DNA of 39,576 bases from Candidatus Methanomethylophilaceae archaeon (GCA_017461225.1 JAFTYV010000050.1:1-39576); one strand, 5' to 3'; counted from the stretch's first letter, positions 29,702 through 39,043 are shown. Numbers and translations: made by a program. Notes: generated by a model from the letters alone, not told the origin.

Positions 29702-29719
29702 GTGGGGGATCACCCCCAC
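29702..29719 (+). other. Intercistronic hairpin between binding protein and ATPase genes
   Basis: GTGGGGG-ATCA-CCCCCAC forms a perfect 7-bp stem just after the binding-protein stop. Hairpins here commonly raise the stability of the upstream message, which would give more binding protein than transporter. A GTG inside it is in frame with the ATPase, but the ATG at 29735 is the better start. Confidence 0.5.
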
Positions 29720-29734
29720 CCACTTATCGATAAC

Positions 29735-30580
29735 ATGCAATCCGTAACGGTCGATGGTGTGGACTTCGCATACGGCTCAGGGGAACTCATCCTGAAGGAC
29801 GTCACCATCGACATACGCAACCCGCAGCTCATCTCGATCATCGGCCCCAACGGGGTCGGCAAATCCACACTGATCCACTGCATGAACCGCATCCTCACCC
29901 CGAGGAAGGGGACGGTCATGGTGGACGACGTCAACGTGGAGGAGTACAAGGTCAAGGAGCTGGCGAAGAAGATGGGGTACGTACCGTACTCCGCCAACGA
30001 CACGTTCCCCCTGACCGTGGTCGACACCATCCTCATGGGCAGGAACCCCCACCGCAAGTGGAAGTCGCTACACGACGACATGCAGGTGGTGAAGGAGGTC
30101 CTGGAGATGATGGACATAACCCCGCTCGCCATGAGGCCCTTCAACGAGCTGTCCGCAGGACAGCACCAGAGGGTCATGCTGGCACGCGGACTCGCACAGG
30201 AACCGGAGATCCTCCTCCTGGACGAGCCCACCGCCAACCTGGACATCAGGCACCAGATGGACGTCATCAGGCTGCTGAAGCAGCTGTCCGTCAAGCGCGG
30301 GATCGTCGTCATCATGATCAGCCACGACCTGAACATCGCCGCGAAGTACTCCGACAACATCATCATGATGTCCGAGGGTACGATATACGCGGTCGGGAAA
30401 CCCGTGGACGTCATCACCCCCGAGAGCGTGAAGGCGGTCTACGGCGTGGACACGGACGTGGTCCTCTCGGACGGACGCCCCCATATGATGATCAGGGACC
30501 ACGGGTTCTCCGAGGAGGATGCGGCCACACCCGAGGGATCCACTGTCAGCGGCGTCACCACCTCCGGGATGAACGGGTGA
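29735..30580 (+). CDS. FecE/BtuD-type ABC transporter ATPase (operon 1)
   Basis: A 281-residue cytoplasmic ATPase. It has Walker A GPNGVGKST near residue 37, signature LSAGQHQRV near 140, Walker B ILLLDEPTANLD near 160 and the H-loop MISHDLN near 195. NLDIRHQMDV after Walker B is shared exactly with the operon 2 ATPase, showing they are paralogues. It powers the two permeases immediately downstream (four-base gap). The C-terminal extension of about 25 residues after RPHMMIRDHG is weakly conserved. Confidence 0.92.
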   Translation: MQSVTVDGVDFAYGSGELILKDVTIDIRNPQLISIIGPNGVGKSTLIHCMNRILTPRKGTVMVDDVNVEEYKVKELAKKMGYVPYSANDTFPLTVVDTILMGRNPHRKWKSLHDDMQVVKEVLEMMDITPLAMRPFNELSAGQHQRVMLARGLAQEPEILLLDEPTANLDIRHQMDVIRLLKQLSVKRGIVVIMISHDLNIAAKYSDNIIMMSEGTIYAVGKPVDVITPESVKAVYGVDTDVVLSDGRPHMMIRDHGFSEEDAATPEGSTVSGVTTSGMNG

Positions 30581-30584
30581 TCCC

Positions 30585-31667
30585 ATGTCCGGAGGAGAAG
30601 ACATAGAGGTCCAGTACACCCACCATGTCCAACGCAGATTGATCTTCATCGCATTCTGCACCCTCGGAGTCATCCTCGTGGCCGGGTTCTCCCTGACCAT
30701 CAACGGTCGCGGCATAGGGTTCCTGGAGTGCTACGAGTACATAATCAACCACATCCTGGGCACGGAGTACCCGTTCAGGTCCGATGCCTGGTTCGACGAC
30801 TACGTCCTGTGGAACACGTACGTGCCGCGTATCGTCATGGGCATCCTCGTCGGATGCGGACTAGCCGTGTGCGGTGTGGCGATGCAGAGCCTCATGAACA
30901 ACCCCCTGGCAGATCCGTACACCGTCGGTATCTCCGACGGTGCCTGCTTCGGTGCCGTGGCGGCCATAGTCACGGGGTTCTCCCTCTCCAGCGTCATGGG
31001 ATCCATGGGGGTCGTGACCAACGCCTTCGTGGGCGGTCTGATCCCAGCGATGATCATCGTCCTCCTGTCCAGCATAGTCCGCCTCAGTCCGGCGACGACG
31101 ATCCTGATCGGTGTGGCGATGTCCTACATCTTCAGCGGACTGGAGACCACGATAATGATGACTGCGGATGCGGACACCCTCAAGGAGGCCTACCTCTGGC
31201 AGATCGGTACCCTGAACGGGATGACCTGGGAGAGGTGCTACATACCCATGATCCTCACAATCGTCGGTTCGGCGTTCCTGATGTACTCCAGCAAGAACCT
31301 CAACCTCCTGTCCCTCGGGGACAGCAGTGCGAAGAGCCTGGGGCTCAACGTCGACCAGTTCAGGACGCTCTGCATGCTCATCGTGGCGTTCCTCGTCGCA
31401 TCCCTCGTCAGTTTCGTCGGAGTCATAGGTTTCGTCGGACTGGTGGCACCGCACCTGGTGCGGATGTTGCTGGGAGGAGACAACAAGTTCGTGATGCCGG
31501 CATCCATGATGCTGGGTTCGCTGTTCGTCCTGTTCGCCGACCTGCTGTCCCGTGTCCTGATCTACCCCGGCGAACTGCGCGTGGGACTGATCATCTCGAT
31601 GATAGGTGCACCCATCTTCCTGTACATGATCGTCAGGAAGAAGAAGGGTTACGGGGAGGTGTTCTGA
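30585..31667 (+). CDS. FecCD-family permease, type A (operon 1)
   Basis: A 360-residue permease with about ten membrane helices. Family motifs are LPRIVMG-like VPRIVMGILVGCGLAVCGVAMQSLMNNPLADPYTVG (split here for the coupling region) and the C-terminal GFVGLVAPHLVRM. It ends in KKKGYGEVF, the same ending as the first permease of operon 2. It probably pairs with the following type B permease as a heterodimer. Its stop shares one base with the next ATG (TGATG). Confidence 0.9.
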   Translation: MSGGEDIEVQYTHHVQRRLIFIAFCTLGVILVAGFSLTINGRGIGFLECYEYIINHILGTEYPFRSDAWFDDYVLWNTYVPRIVMGILVGCGLAVCGVAMQSLMNNPLADPYTVGISDGACFGAVAAIVTGFSLSSVMGSMGVVTNAFVGGLIPAMIIVLLSSIVRLSPATTILIGVAMSYIFSGLETTIMMTADADTLKEAYLWQIGTLNGMTWERCYIPMILTIVGSAFLMYSSKNLNLLSLGDSSAKSLGLNVDQFRTLCMLIVAFLVASLVSFVGVIGFVGLVAPHLVRMLLGGDNKFVMPASMMLGSLFVLFADLLSRVLIYPGELRVGLIISMIGAPIFLYMIVRKKKGYGEVF

Positions 31668-32734
31668 TGTCCCCCGAGATGTTCGATGAGAACGTCTACT
31701 ACCGTTCGAACAGCAGGAAGGTGTCGCTCACCATCGTGTTCCTGGTGCTGGCGGTCCTCACGGCGTTCTTCTCGATATTCCTGTCCAAGATCGGGGACCT
31801 GTCCTTCGAGGCGACATGGGAGATCCTGAAGGCACACCTCTCCGGGACATCCGTGGACAACGAGATCCACGACCTGGTCGTATGGGAGTACAACGTGCCC
31901 CGTGCGATCATGGGGCTGTTCGTCGGAGCGGGGCTGGCCGTCGGCGGTGCCGTGATGCAGGCGCTGATGCGCAACCCGCTGGCGGACCCGTACACCACGG
32001 GAGTGGCCTCGGGTGCGTCCCTGGGAGCGGTGATGTTCTTCACCATGGGCATCTCCCTGCTGTCCCTGGACAACTACACCCTCGCGACCACCACCAACGC
32101 GCTGATCCTGTCGATGATACCCACGATGGCGATCGTTCTGATATCCCAGCACAAGCACATCACCCCCACCACGATGATCCTGGCCGGTATCGCGATCATG
32201 TACGTCTTCCGCGCCGCGACATCGCTCATGATGTTCGTGGCGGACCCTGAGAGCGTCGAGGAGGCCTACATATGGTCCGTCGGTACCCTCGGGAGCGCCA
32301 GCTGGGACAACATATGGTTCGTCGCCGGATCGGTGACCGTCATCAGCGTGTTGCTGCTGCTGGTCTCCAACCAGGTGACCATCATGACCGCAGGCGACCG
32401 CAGCGCATCCACGATGGGCGTGTGGGCCAAACCCCTGCGCATCATCTGCCTGCTGCTGATAGCGATCATGACGGCGATCATGGTCAGTTTCACCGGGACC
32501 ATCGGTTTCATGGGACTAGTCGCGCCGCACATCGCAAGGGTGTTCGTAGGTTCGAACATGCGTTACCTGATACCGTGCTCGGCGGCGCTGGGGTCCCTCA
32601 TCCTCATCGGTGCGGACTGCCTGGCCAAGACCATCTCCATGACGGGTATGCCTGTGGGTGTCATCACATCCATCATCGGCGGACCGATCTTCATCATACT
32701 CCTGATAAAGGGAGCCAAGAAGGTCTGGTTCTGA
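31667..32734 (+). CDS. FecCD-family permease, type B (operon 1)
   Basis: A 355-residue permease with about ten helices. It carries the family motifs VPRAIMGLFVGAGLAVGG, NPLADPYTTG and TIGFMGLVAPHIARV, and ends in KKVWF, like the operon 2 type B protein (KVWN). The start at 31667 overlaps the type A stop, giving translational coupling and equal amounts, as expected for a two-permease transporter. A long hairpin lies 17 bases after the stop. Confidence 0.9.
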   Translation: MSPEMFDENVYYRSNSRKVSLTIVFLVLAVLTAFFSIFLSKIGDLSFEATWEILKAHLSGTSVDNEIHDLVVWEYNVPRAIMGLFVGAGLAVGGAVMQALMRNPLADPYTTGVASGASLGAVMFFTMGISLLSLDNYTLATTTNALILSMIPTMAIVLISQHKHITPTTMILAGIAIMYVFRAATSLMMFVADPESVEEAYIWSVGTLGSASWDNIWFVAGSVTVISVLLLLVSNQVTIMTAGDRSASTMGVWAKPLRIICLLLIAIMTAIMVSFTGTIGFMGLVAPHIARVFVGSNMRYLIPCSAALGSLILIGADCLAKTISMTGMPVGVITSIIGGPIFIILLIKGAKKVWF

Positions 32735-32751
32735 ACCCCCAAACGATTTGA

Positions 32752-32781
32752 CCCATGGCGGGTCCCGGGATCCGTCATGGG
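32752..32781 (+). terminator. Long hairpin after ABC operon 1
   Basis: CCCATGGCGGGTCC (32752-32765) pairs with GGATCCGTCATGGG (32768-32781), 14 pairs with two G-T wobbles and a very short loop. No T-run follows. A second stem, GGGGGC-TGT-GCCCCC, lies at 32920-32934 near the end of the convergent thiF-like gene. The 219-base gap holds nothing else I can support. Confidence 0.5.
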
Positions 32782-32953
32782 AACCCCGTTCTCGTTGCGA
32801 TTATGGAGAAGCGGAAGGGGAAACGACCATGGTCGCGACAAGATGATTGGGGTGTCCGGATCGTGTCGTCGGGGCATCATCGACCGCTTCGGATCGGTGT
32901 GCATCCCCATGGTGGAACGGGGGGCTGTGCCCCCATCTTACCATTGATTGTTC

Positions 32954-33625
32954 TCAGAACGATGTGGACTCCACATCCCATGTGGACATGTCCACCGTGA
33001 CGAGCTTCCCCGCAGTCTCCGTTCCCATGCCGGATATGACCTTCAGGACCTCGAGCGCCTCCATGGATGCGATCACTGACACAGCGGCACCCACGGACGG
33101 CGTCACACCCTCCGGATCGGTCATCGTACCGATCATGTCCCTGAGGCTCGGTGTGGAACCGGGGATGCAGACCGCTATCTGACCCTCCGTCCTCGTCACG
33201 CCCGCGTGGACGAGCGGGACGCCCATCTCCTCGGAAAGGTCGGACAGGACCATCCTGGAAGCGAAGTTGTCGAGGCAGTCGACGATGATGTCGCATCCGG
33301 CGAATATGGCACGGTTGTCGACGGTCACGGGCTCGTTGTGCACCTCGATGTCCGCGAGGGGGTTGAGGGCGAGGATCCACTGTGCCGCGACCTCCGCCTT
33401 CGGCCTGTAGTCCGCGGCCGTGTAGATGAACTGGCGGTTCAGGTTGGTTATGTCCGGGGCCTGGGGATCCGCGAGCACGAAGTTGCTCACACCGGCTATC
33501 GCCAGCTGCGTTATCACGTTGACGCCGAGTCCCCCGCATCCCGCGATGGCGACCCTCGCCGACATTATCCTCTCCTGTCCCTCCTCGCCGAAAACCGGCA
33601 GCTGCCTGTCGAACCTTCCTATCAT
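32954..33625 (-). CDS. ThiF/MoeB/HesA family E1-like adenylyltransferase
   Basis: A 223-residue protein that should adenylate the C-terminus of a small sulfur-carrier or ubiquitin-like protein. The start [17 protein letters not shown], the nucleotide loop [18 protein letters not shown] and [10 protein letters not shown] are typical of the family. The usual paired CxxC zinc motifs are absent, as in HesA-like members, and no obvious catalytic cysteine region can be fixed. The ATG overlaps the pncC stop by four bases (ATGA). Roles in thiamine, molybdopterin or tRNA thiolation are all possible. Confidence 0.85.
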   Translation of the reverse strand: MIGRFDRQLPVFGEEGQERIMSARVAIAGCGGLGVNVITQLAIAGVSNFVLADPQAPDITNLNRQFIYTAADYRPKAEVAAQWILALNPLADIEVHNEPVTVDNRAIFAGCDIIVDCLDNFASRMVLSDLSEEMGVPLVHAGVTRTEGQIAVCIPGSTPSLRDMIGTMTDPEGVTPSVGAAVSVIASMEALEVLKVISGMGTETAGKLVTVDMSTWDVESTSF

Positions 33626-34104
33626 AACCTTCCCTCCACCATGTCGGTGAGCATGAGCAGGGCCTCGCGGACCGTCGATGAACGCACCTCCGACCTGTCC
33701 CCGCCGAAGTTGAATCCCGATACCACCGTGCGCGGACCGTGGGCGACGGCGATGTACACCAGTCCCACGGGCTTCGTCTCCGTCGCACCCCCGGGACCCG
33801 CGATCCCGGTCACCGCCACGGCGTAATCACTACCGAAAACACGCACAGCGCCCGTGGCCATCTGGCGCGCCACCTGCGGACTGACCGCACCGTGCTCCGC
33901 CAGGGTGTCCGGGTCGACGCCCAGGACGCGCACCTTCGCGTCGTTGGAGTACGTGACGGCACCGCCCATGAATACCGACGAGGAACCCGGGACGTCCGTC
34001 ACGGACGCACCTATGAGGCCCCCGGTGCATGATTCGGCGGTCGACGCGGTCGCACCGCGCGACGACAGCGAACCGATCAGCGCCTCGGCCTCAGATCGGT
34101 GCAC
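33622..34104 (-). CDS. pncC: Nicotinamide-nucleotide amidohydrolase (CinA C-terminal family)
   Basis: A 160-residue single-domain CinA/PncC protein, which deamidates NMN to nicotinate mononucleotide. The N-terminal [20 protein letters not shown] contains the catalytic Ser, and [18 protein letters not shown] and VTGIAGPGG follow the family order. It overlaps nadM by 14 bases, so two NMN-using enzymes are made together, supporting a true PncC role in NAD recycling rather than the competence-protein name. Confidence 0.88.
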   Translation of the reverse strand: MHRSEAEALIGSLSSRGATASTAESCTGGLIGASVTDVPGSSSVFMGGAVTYSNDAKVRVLGVDPDTLAEHGAVSPQVARQMATGAVRVFGSDYAVAVTGIAGPGGATETKPVGLVYIAVAHGPRTVVSGFNFGGDRSEVRSSTVREALLMLTDMVEGRL

Positions 34105-34633
34105 TGTCCCTGCCCCCGGAGATGTCCACCATCCTGCCGACCCCGTCGATGTCGTCGATGACCTGTGCCACCGCGGCGGGGACCAGCGAGCGCCACTCCT
34201 CCCCGGCGACGATCCTGCGGCGGATCTCCGTACCGGAGTACACCTCCCTGTTGTACAGGGGGGAGTTCCTGACCTCGAAGCCGGACTCCTCGAAGAGGCG
34301 CTTGGTCATGGGGTTGTTGGAGTACACCACCCTGAACGGGGGTGCCATGCAGACCACGTGGGCGACCCACACCGAGAACCTGTTCAGGTCCTCCATGGGG
34401 ACTATGCTGTAGTTGTCTATGCCCTCGTCCCTGAGCGAGTTCTGTATCATCAGGTACCTCTCACCGGCGGTGAAGGGGTCCGAGGGGTAGTGGGAGTACT
34501 GTGCGCTTCCGATACCTATCACGAGATGGTCGGATTCCGACGCGCACTTGCGGATGACGTCCATGTGACCGTTGTGGAACGGCTGGAACCTCCCGATGAC
34601 GAGGGAGTGGCCGCTGTAATCGTTCCCACACAT
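34091..34633 (-). CDS. nadM: Archaeal nicotinamide-nucleotide adenylyltransferase
   Basis: A 180-residue nucleotidyltransferase that makes NAD from NMN and ATP. The HxGH-type motif is [14 protein letters not shown] near the N-terminus and the SxTxxR-like motif is [11 protein letters not shown] near residue 145. Length fits archaeal NadM. The ATG at 34633 is 25 bases past the ABC ATPase stop, with an AT-rich TTAAAGGTTAATTA between them that could be a weak promoter. It may therefore be transcribed alone or as a read-through from importer operon 2. Confidence 0.9.
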   Translation of the reverse strand: MCGNDYSGHSLVIGRFQPFHNGHMDVIRKCASESDHLVIGIGSAQYSHYPSDPFTAGERYLMIQNSLRDEGIDNYSIVPMEDLNRFSVWVAHVVCMAPPFRVVYSNNPMTKRLFEESGFEVRNSPLYNREVYSGTEIRRRIVAGEEWRSLVPAAVAQVIDDIDGVGRMVDISGGRDSAPI

Positions 34634-34658
34634 GCTACGAGTAACCTTCTCCCTGTAA

Positions 34659-35498
34659 TTAACCTTTAAGACATCCCGTGTTCGGCATGGTGCAGGATGA
34701 TTCCGAGGGGTCCCACAACGTCTCCTCATCCGGGATGTTGTCCTTCAGGATTATGTGCGGATGTCCATCCTCGGTTATTATCCTGGACTCCACACCGTAA
34801 ACCTCCATTATGTTCCCCTCGGTCAGGACCTCCTCGGGGGTCCCGACGTCGAACACGGTCCCGTCCTTCATCAGGATGATACTGTCGGAGTACCTGGCGG
34901 CGATGTTTATGTCATGACTGATCATAATCACCATTATGCCCTGGGTGTGGGACAGGTTGCGCAGCATACGGGTGACATCCATCTGGTGTCTGATGTCGAG
35001 GTTCGACGTGGGTTCGTCCAGGAGGAGTATCTCCGGCTCCTGAGCGAGTCCGCGTGCGAGCATGACCTTCTGATGCTGGCCGGCCGACAACTCGTCGAAC
35101 GACCTGAGGGCGAGATGCGTCATCTTCAGCTTCCTCAGAATCTCGTACACCTTCTCCAGGTCCGCCTCGTTGGAACGCCTGTTGCTGTGGGGGTGCCTGC
35201 CCATCAGGACCGTATCTATGACGCTCAACGGGAACGAGTCCCCCGATGTGTACGGGACGTACCCGATCTTCTTCGCCATGTCCTTGAGGGTGTACTCCGA
35301 CACCTCCTTTCCGTCGACCAGGACGGTTCCGCTGGATGGGGACAAGATCTTGTTGAGGCAGTGGATCAACGTCGATTTGCCGACACCGTTGGGTCCGAGA
35401 ATGGAAATGAACTGGGGGTTGTTCAGATCCAGGTTTATGTTCTTCAAAACTGGGATGTCGGAATAACCGAAACCCAGATCCTTGATCTCAATCCTCAT
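34659..35498 (-). CDS. FecE/BtuD-type ABC transporter ATPase (operon 2)
   Basis: A 279-residue cytoplasmic ATPase and close paralogue of the operon 1 ATPase. Walker A GPNGVGKST near residue 35, LSAGQHQKV near 138, ILLLDEPTSNLD near 158 and MISHDIN near 193 are intact. It is the only gene in the window ending in TAA. It lies 43 bases after the binding-protein gene of the same operon. Confidence 0.92.
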   Translation of the reverse strand: MRIEIKDLGFGYSDIPVLKNINLDLNNPQFISILGPNGVGKSTLIHCLNKILSPSSGTVLVDGKEVSEYTLKDMAKKIGYVPYTSGDSFPLSVIDTVLMGRHPHSNRRSNEADLEKVYEILRKLKMTHLALRSFDELSAGQHQKVMLARGLAQEPEILLLDEPTSNLDIRHQMDVTRMLRNLSHTQGIMVIMISHDINIAARYSDSIILMKDGTVFDVGTPEEVLTEGNIMEVYGVESRIITEDGHPHIILKDNIPDEETLWDPSESSCTMPNTGCLKG

Positions 35499-35541
35499 TT
35501 TACCTCACCTGGAAAGGGAGGGCCGTATGGCCCTGTTTCAA

Positions 35542-36807
35542 TCAGCTCACATCCGATGCGGAGATGACTCCGACGAACTGCTCGGACACGTCGTACTTCC
35601 CACTGAGGTTGTCGAGGAACTCGTCGACGTACTCCTGGTGCGCCTTGTCCCCGTAACCCTCACCGAAGATGTCGGGGTAGAAGATCTCGGCCATGTAGGC
35701 GACCCTGAGGTGGACCGGTATGTTGCCGTTCAGGATGTAGTAGTTCCCGTTCTTGTACGCGTGGGTGTCGGAGAACAATTCCCCGTTAGAGGTCCAGGTC
35801 TTCTGGATGTCGATCTCCCCGTATCCGAGGGTACGTGCATGGATGATGAACTGGGCGGGGTACTGGTGGATCCACTCCGCACCCTCCTCGTACTTCTGGG
35901 TGGTGGTGTTCCAATCGGCGATGTTGATGGAACCAGCACGGGTCGTCGCATCGTAGTAGTCTGAGGTGGTTCCACCGACGGAGTTGCTCATGGTGACGCT
36001 CAGGGAGGTCACCTTCTCATCCACCTCCTCCAGCTTCTTCTCGATGTCGGCGAGGAGGTCGTCGCAGTACTTGGCGTATGCCTGTGCACTCTCCTCTCTC
36101 TGCATGAGGAACCCGAGTGTGATGGCACTGCTAAGGGAGTCCTGGGTGTTGGATGCGGCGATGCGGACGACGTCGGCACCGGAGAGTACGAATGTCGATT
36201 CGTTCTTGATGTAGGACGCGGAGTCCTGGGTGATGATGGTTCTGGTTCCGAGCTCGGAGAAGATCTCCTCGTCGACCTTCAGGATGCTGTCGCTGACGGC
36301 CTCACCGTTGGCGATGATGTCGGAGAAGTACACGGTGTCGGGAGAGGTTCCGAGCGCGTATCCCACCACAAGATCCTGGCATCCGATGGATTTGAGGATC
36401 ATTGCGGGGTTGGTTCCCGCCACGACGCAGTTGACGATGGGGTACTTCACCTTGCAGATGGCAGGATCCCCGCCGGAGTACCCGTTGTAGTAAACAGTCA
36501 TGGACTCCCCGTTGACGAGTCTCTTGACCATGTCCACATCGGCCTCGGTGATGGAGCCGTCCTGGTCGGCGTCGGCGAGGGGACTCGCCTCCTTGTCCCA
36601 TGTTCCCGAGGAGATGATATCCTCGAGGCATTTCACATCCTCGTTGTCGAGGTAGTCGTCGTTGGTCGCGTTCCCGTACACCATCAGGCGTCCCGTAGTG
36701 TCCATGTCCGACGGTCCGTCGTCACCACTGGTGACGAGGACGACCGCCGCTCCGGCGACCGCCAGGATTATGACGGCCGCGATGGCAATGATCTGGTTCC
36801 TGTTCAT
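35542..36807 (-). CDS. ABC transporter substrate-binding protein with N-terminal dockerin-like module (operon 2)
   Basis: A 421-residue extracytoplasmic protein with the same layout as the operon 1 protein: membrane anchor (about residues 6-26), acidic linker, dockerin-like pair, then a FecB/BtuF-type binding domain. The first calcium loop is degenerate (N46, T48, D50, D57); the second is complete (D79, D81, D83-G, D90). The binding domain shows TMSNSVGGTTSDYYDATTRAG, which matches TMSNSVSG-LSDYYAATIIAG in the paralogue. Pairwise divergence is greater than for the ATPases, suggesting a different or shifted ligand. It follows the type B permease by 21 bases. Confidence 0.87.
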   Translation of the reverse strand: MNRNQIIAIAAVIILAVAGAAVVLVTSGDDGPSDMDTTGRLMVYGNATNDDYLDNEDVKCLEDIISSGTWDKEASPLADADQDGSITEADVDMVKRLVNGESMTVYYNGYSGGDPAICKVKYPIVNCVVAGTNPAMILKSIGCQDLVVGYALGTSPDTVYFSDIIANGEAVSDSILKVDEEIFSELGTRTIITQDSASYIKNESTFVLSGADVVRIAASNTQDSLSSAITLGFLMQREESAQAYAKYCDDLLADIEKKLEEVDEKVTSLSVTMSNSVGGTTSDYYDATTRAGSINIADWNTTTQKYEEGAEWIHQYPAQFIIHARTLGYGEIDIQKTWTSNGELFSDTHAYKNGNYYILNGNIPVHLRVAYMAEIFYPDIFGEGYGDKAHQEYVDEFLDNLSGKYDVSEQFVGVISASDVS

Positions 36808-36823
36808 CAGATTACCTTCCTTG

Positions 36824-36838
36824 TTGGATCAGTTCCAA
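36824..36838. promoter_or_regulatory. Operator-like palindrome at the permease B / binding protein junction
   Basis: TTGGATCAGTTCCAA has the same TTGGA/TCCAA arms as the two operators but a spacer two bases shorter. It includes the permease stop codon and lies 17 bases before the binding-protein ATG. It may be an internal regulatory site or chance. Confidence 0.3.
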
Positions 36839-37938
36839 ACCTTCCTCCTCTGTCTGATCAACAGCGCTATAAACAGCGGACCTCCAATGAGGGCCGTTAT
36901 CACCCCTACGGGCAGTCCCGTCGCCCCGGCCTCCTTGGCGACGCAGTCGGCCAAGACCAGGAGCAGTGCCCCCAGGCAAGCCGAGGCGGGGATGACGTAC
37001 CTGTTGTCAGAACCTATGAAGAACCTGACCACGTGCGGAGCCACCAGACCCACGAAACCTATCGTTCCGGTGAAGCTGACCACAGTGGCCGTTGTTATTG
37101 AGACTAAAAGCATCAGCAGAACACGGCATCTCCCGGTGTCGACACCCAGTGTCGTGGAGATCTTGTCCCCTGCGGATAAAATGTTCAGCTGCTTCCCCAT
37201 CATGGAGACCAGGGCCATCCCGACCACGGTGACCGCGATGACGACCGGGAGGTTCTCCCAGGAGGACTTCCCGAGTGTGCCGACGGACCAGGAGTATGCG
37301 TCCGCCAGGTTGTCAGGATCGGCGTAGAGCATGATGAGCTGGGTGGTCGCGCTGAACACGTACATGATCGCGATACCGGAGAGGATCATCATCGTTGGAG
37401 TGGTCTTCTTGAACCTGGTGATCAGCGTTATCGCGACTATGGGAATCATCGAGAATATGAACGCGTTGACCATCGTCCCGGCGGACTTCGTGAGTCCCGG
37501 TACGAGGGAGAAACCCAGGACTATGCAGAGCGTGGCCCCGAGGGATGCCGCGGAGGACACTCCCAGGGTGTAGGGGTCCGCGAGGGGATTCCTCATCACA
37601 CCCTGCATGACCACTCCCCCCACGGCAAGGGCGGCACCCACGAAGAGCGCCATTATCGCACGCGGGAGCCTGAGGTCCCATACTATGAAGTCCTTGGTCT
37701 CACCCATCAGGGTGGTGGGCTCCACACCCATCAGATGGTTCCATATGATGATGTACGATTCGAGGAAGCCTATGTCGAACTTGCCGACAGACAGCGTCAC
37801 ACCGACTCCCACGACGGCGAGTGCCAGACACAGTACCGTGAAGAGCACCTTCTTGTGGACCTGCAACCCATACTTGAAGCGGATCTCGCTGTACTCCACC
37901 AGCCGCATGTCGGACCTGTCCTTGACACGGTCCGCCAT
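36829..37938 (-). CDS. FecCD-family permease, type B (operon 2)
   Basis: A 369-residue permease with about ten helices and a cytoplasmic N-terminal extension of some 30 residues. LPRAIMALFVGAALAVGG, NPLADPYTLG and TIGFVGLVAPHVVRF are family motifs. It ends in RRKVWN, which groups it with the operon 1 type B permease. The ATG at 37938 shares one base with the type A stop. The frame is open further upstream, but that sequence is the type A gene read in another frame. Confidence 0.9.
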   Translation of the reverse strand: MADRVKDRSDMRLVEYSEIRFKYGLQVHKKVLFTVLCLALAVVGVGVTLSVGKFDIGFLESYIIIWNHLMGVEPTTLMGETKDFIVWDLRLPRAIMALFVGAALAVGGVVMQGVMRNPLADPYTLGVSSAASLGATLCIVLGFSLVPGLTKSAGTMVNAFIFSMIPIVAITLITRFKKTTPTMMILSGIAIMYVFSATTQLIMLYADPDNLADAYSWSVGTLGKSSWENLPVVIAVTVVGMALVSMMGKQLNILSAGDKISTTLGVDTGRCRVLLMLLVSITTATVVSFTGTIGFVGLVAPHVVRFFIGSDNRYVIPASACLGALLLVLADCVAKEAGATGLPVGVITALIGGPLFIALLIRQRRKVWN

Positions 37939-39041
37939 CAGAACACCTCCCCGTAGCCCTTCTTCTGACGTAGGATGATATACAGGAAGACCGGACCGCC
38001 GATGAAGGACATGATGAGCCCGACCGGTAACTCGCCCACCTCCGTCAGCGTACGGCCCACCAGGTCGGCTGCCAGAAGCACCACCGCCCCCAGGGCCATT
38101 GATGCGGGCACGAGGAACTTGTTGTCGGAACCCAGGATCATGCGCACGATGTGCGGGACCACGAGTCCGACGAAACCGATGATCCCCGTGAAGCTGATGA
38201 CGGATGCCGTTACGACGGACAGGGCGATGAGGCACAGTGTACGGTACTTGGAAGCATCCAATCCGAGGCTCTTGGCGCTCTCATCACCTAGAATCAGCAG
38301 GTTGAGCTTGTTAGCGGTGAAGATCAGGAATATGGATCCGATGACCGTGACGACCAACATCAACGGGATCTCCGACCACATCGCATCCTCGAACGAACCT
38401 ATCTGCCAGAGGTAGGCGGTCTGAAGCTTCTCGTCATCCGCCGTGATCATTATGAGCGTCGTCAGGGCGTTGAATATGTACGACAGGGCCGTTCCGGCCA
38501 GGATCAACGTCGCAGGTGACGTGCGGGATATCCTGGATATGAATATCATGGCCAGGGCGGGGACCAGACTGCAGACGAACGCATTGGTCACGATTCCGTA
38601 CTGACCGAGGATGCTCGAAAAGGAGAAGCCCATGATGAGAGCGGTGACCGCACCGAAGCAGGCTCCGGATGATATTCCAGTGGTGTAGGGATCCGCCAGG
38701 GGATTGGACATAATACTCTGCATCGCCACCCCTCCGATCGCCAGACCCATACCGGCTATGATGGCCATGACTATCCTCGGCAGACGTATGTTGACCACCG
38801 AGTAGTCGTCCCACCATTCGGGACTCCCCGGCTCGTATGAAACGCCCTGGATATGCTCCCATATTATCTGGTAGACCTCGAGGAACCCTATGTCGCGGTT
38901 CCCGAGGGTGCAGGCCACACCTGCCAATGCGAAGACGATTATGCAACAACCCACTATGAACAGGGTCTTCCTGAGAAGGTACTTCCTGTAACCCTCCTTG
39001 ATCGATTCAACATCCTCCACAGGTGGGTTGCATTCGCTCAT
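37938..39041 (-). CDS. FecCD-family permease, type A (operon 2)
   Basis: A 367-residue permease with about ten helices and the motifs LPRIVMAIIAGMGLAIGGVA, NPLADPYTTG and GIIGFVGLVVPHIVRM. It ends in KKGYGEVF like the operon 1 type A permease. It is the first gene of operon 2, directly downstream of the palindromic operator, so here the permeases precede the binding protein and ATPase, the reverse of operon 1. Confidence 0.9.
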   Translation of the reverse strand: MSECNPPVEDVESIKEGYRKYLLRKTLFIVGCCIIVFALAGVACTLGNRDIGFLEVYQIIWEHIQGVSYEPGSPEWWDDYSVVNIRLPRIVMAIIAGMGLAIGGVAMQSIMSNPLADPYTTGISSGACFGAVTALIMGFSFSSILGQYGIVTNAFVCSLVPALAMIFISRISRTSPATLILAGTALSYIFNALTTLIMITADDEKLQTAYLWQIGSFEDAMWSEIPLMLVVTVIGSIFLIFTANKLNLLILGDESAKSLGLDASKYRTLCLIALSVVTASVISFTGIIGFVGLVVPHIVRMILGSDNKFLVPASMALGAVVLLAADLVGRTLTEVGELPVGLIMSFIGGPVFLYIILRQKKGYGEVF

Positions 39042-39043
39042 TG

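Noticed and set aside
30728-32734. A fused 668-residue double permease
   Set aside because: The first 313 codons are the type A permease gene in another frame; the real type B gene starts at the TGATG overlap at 31667.
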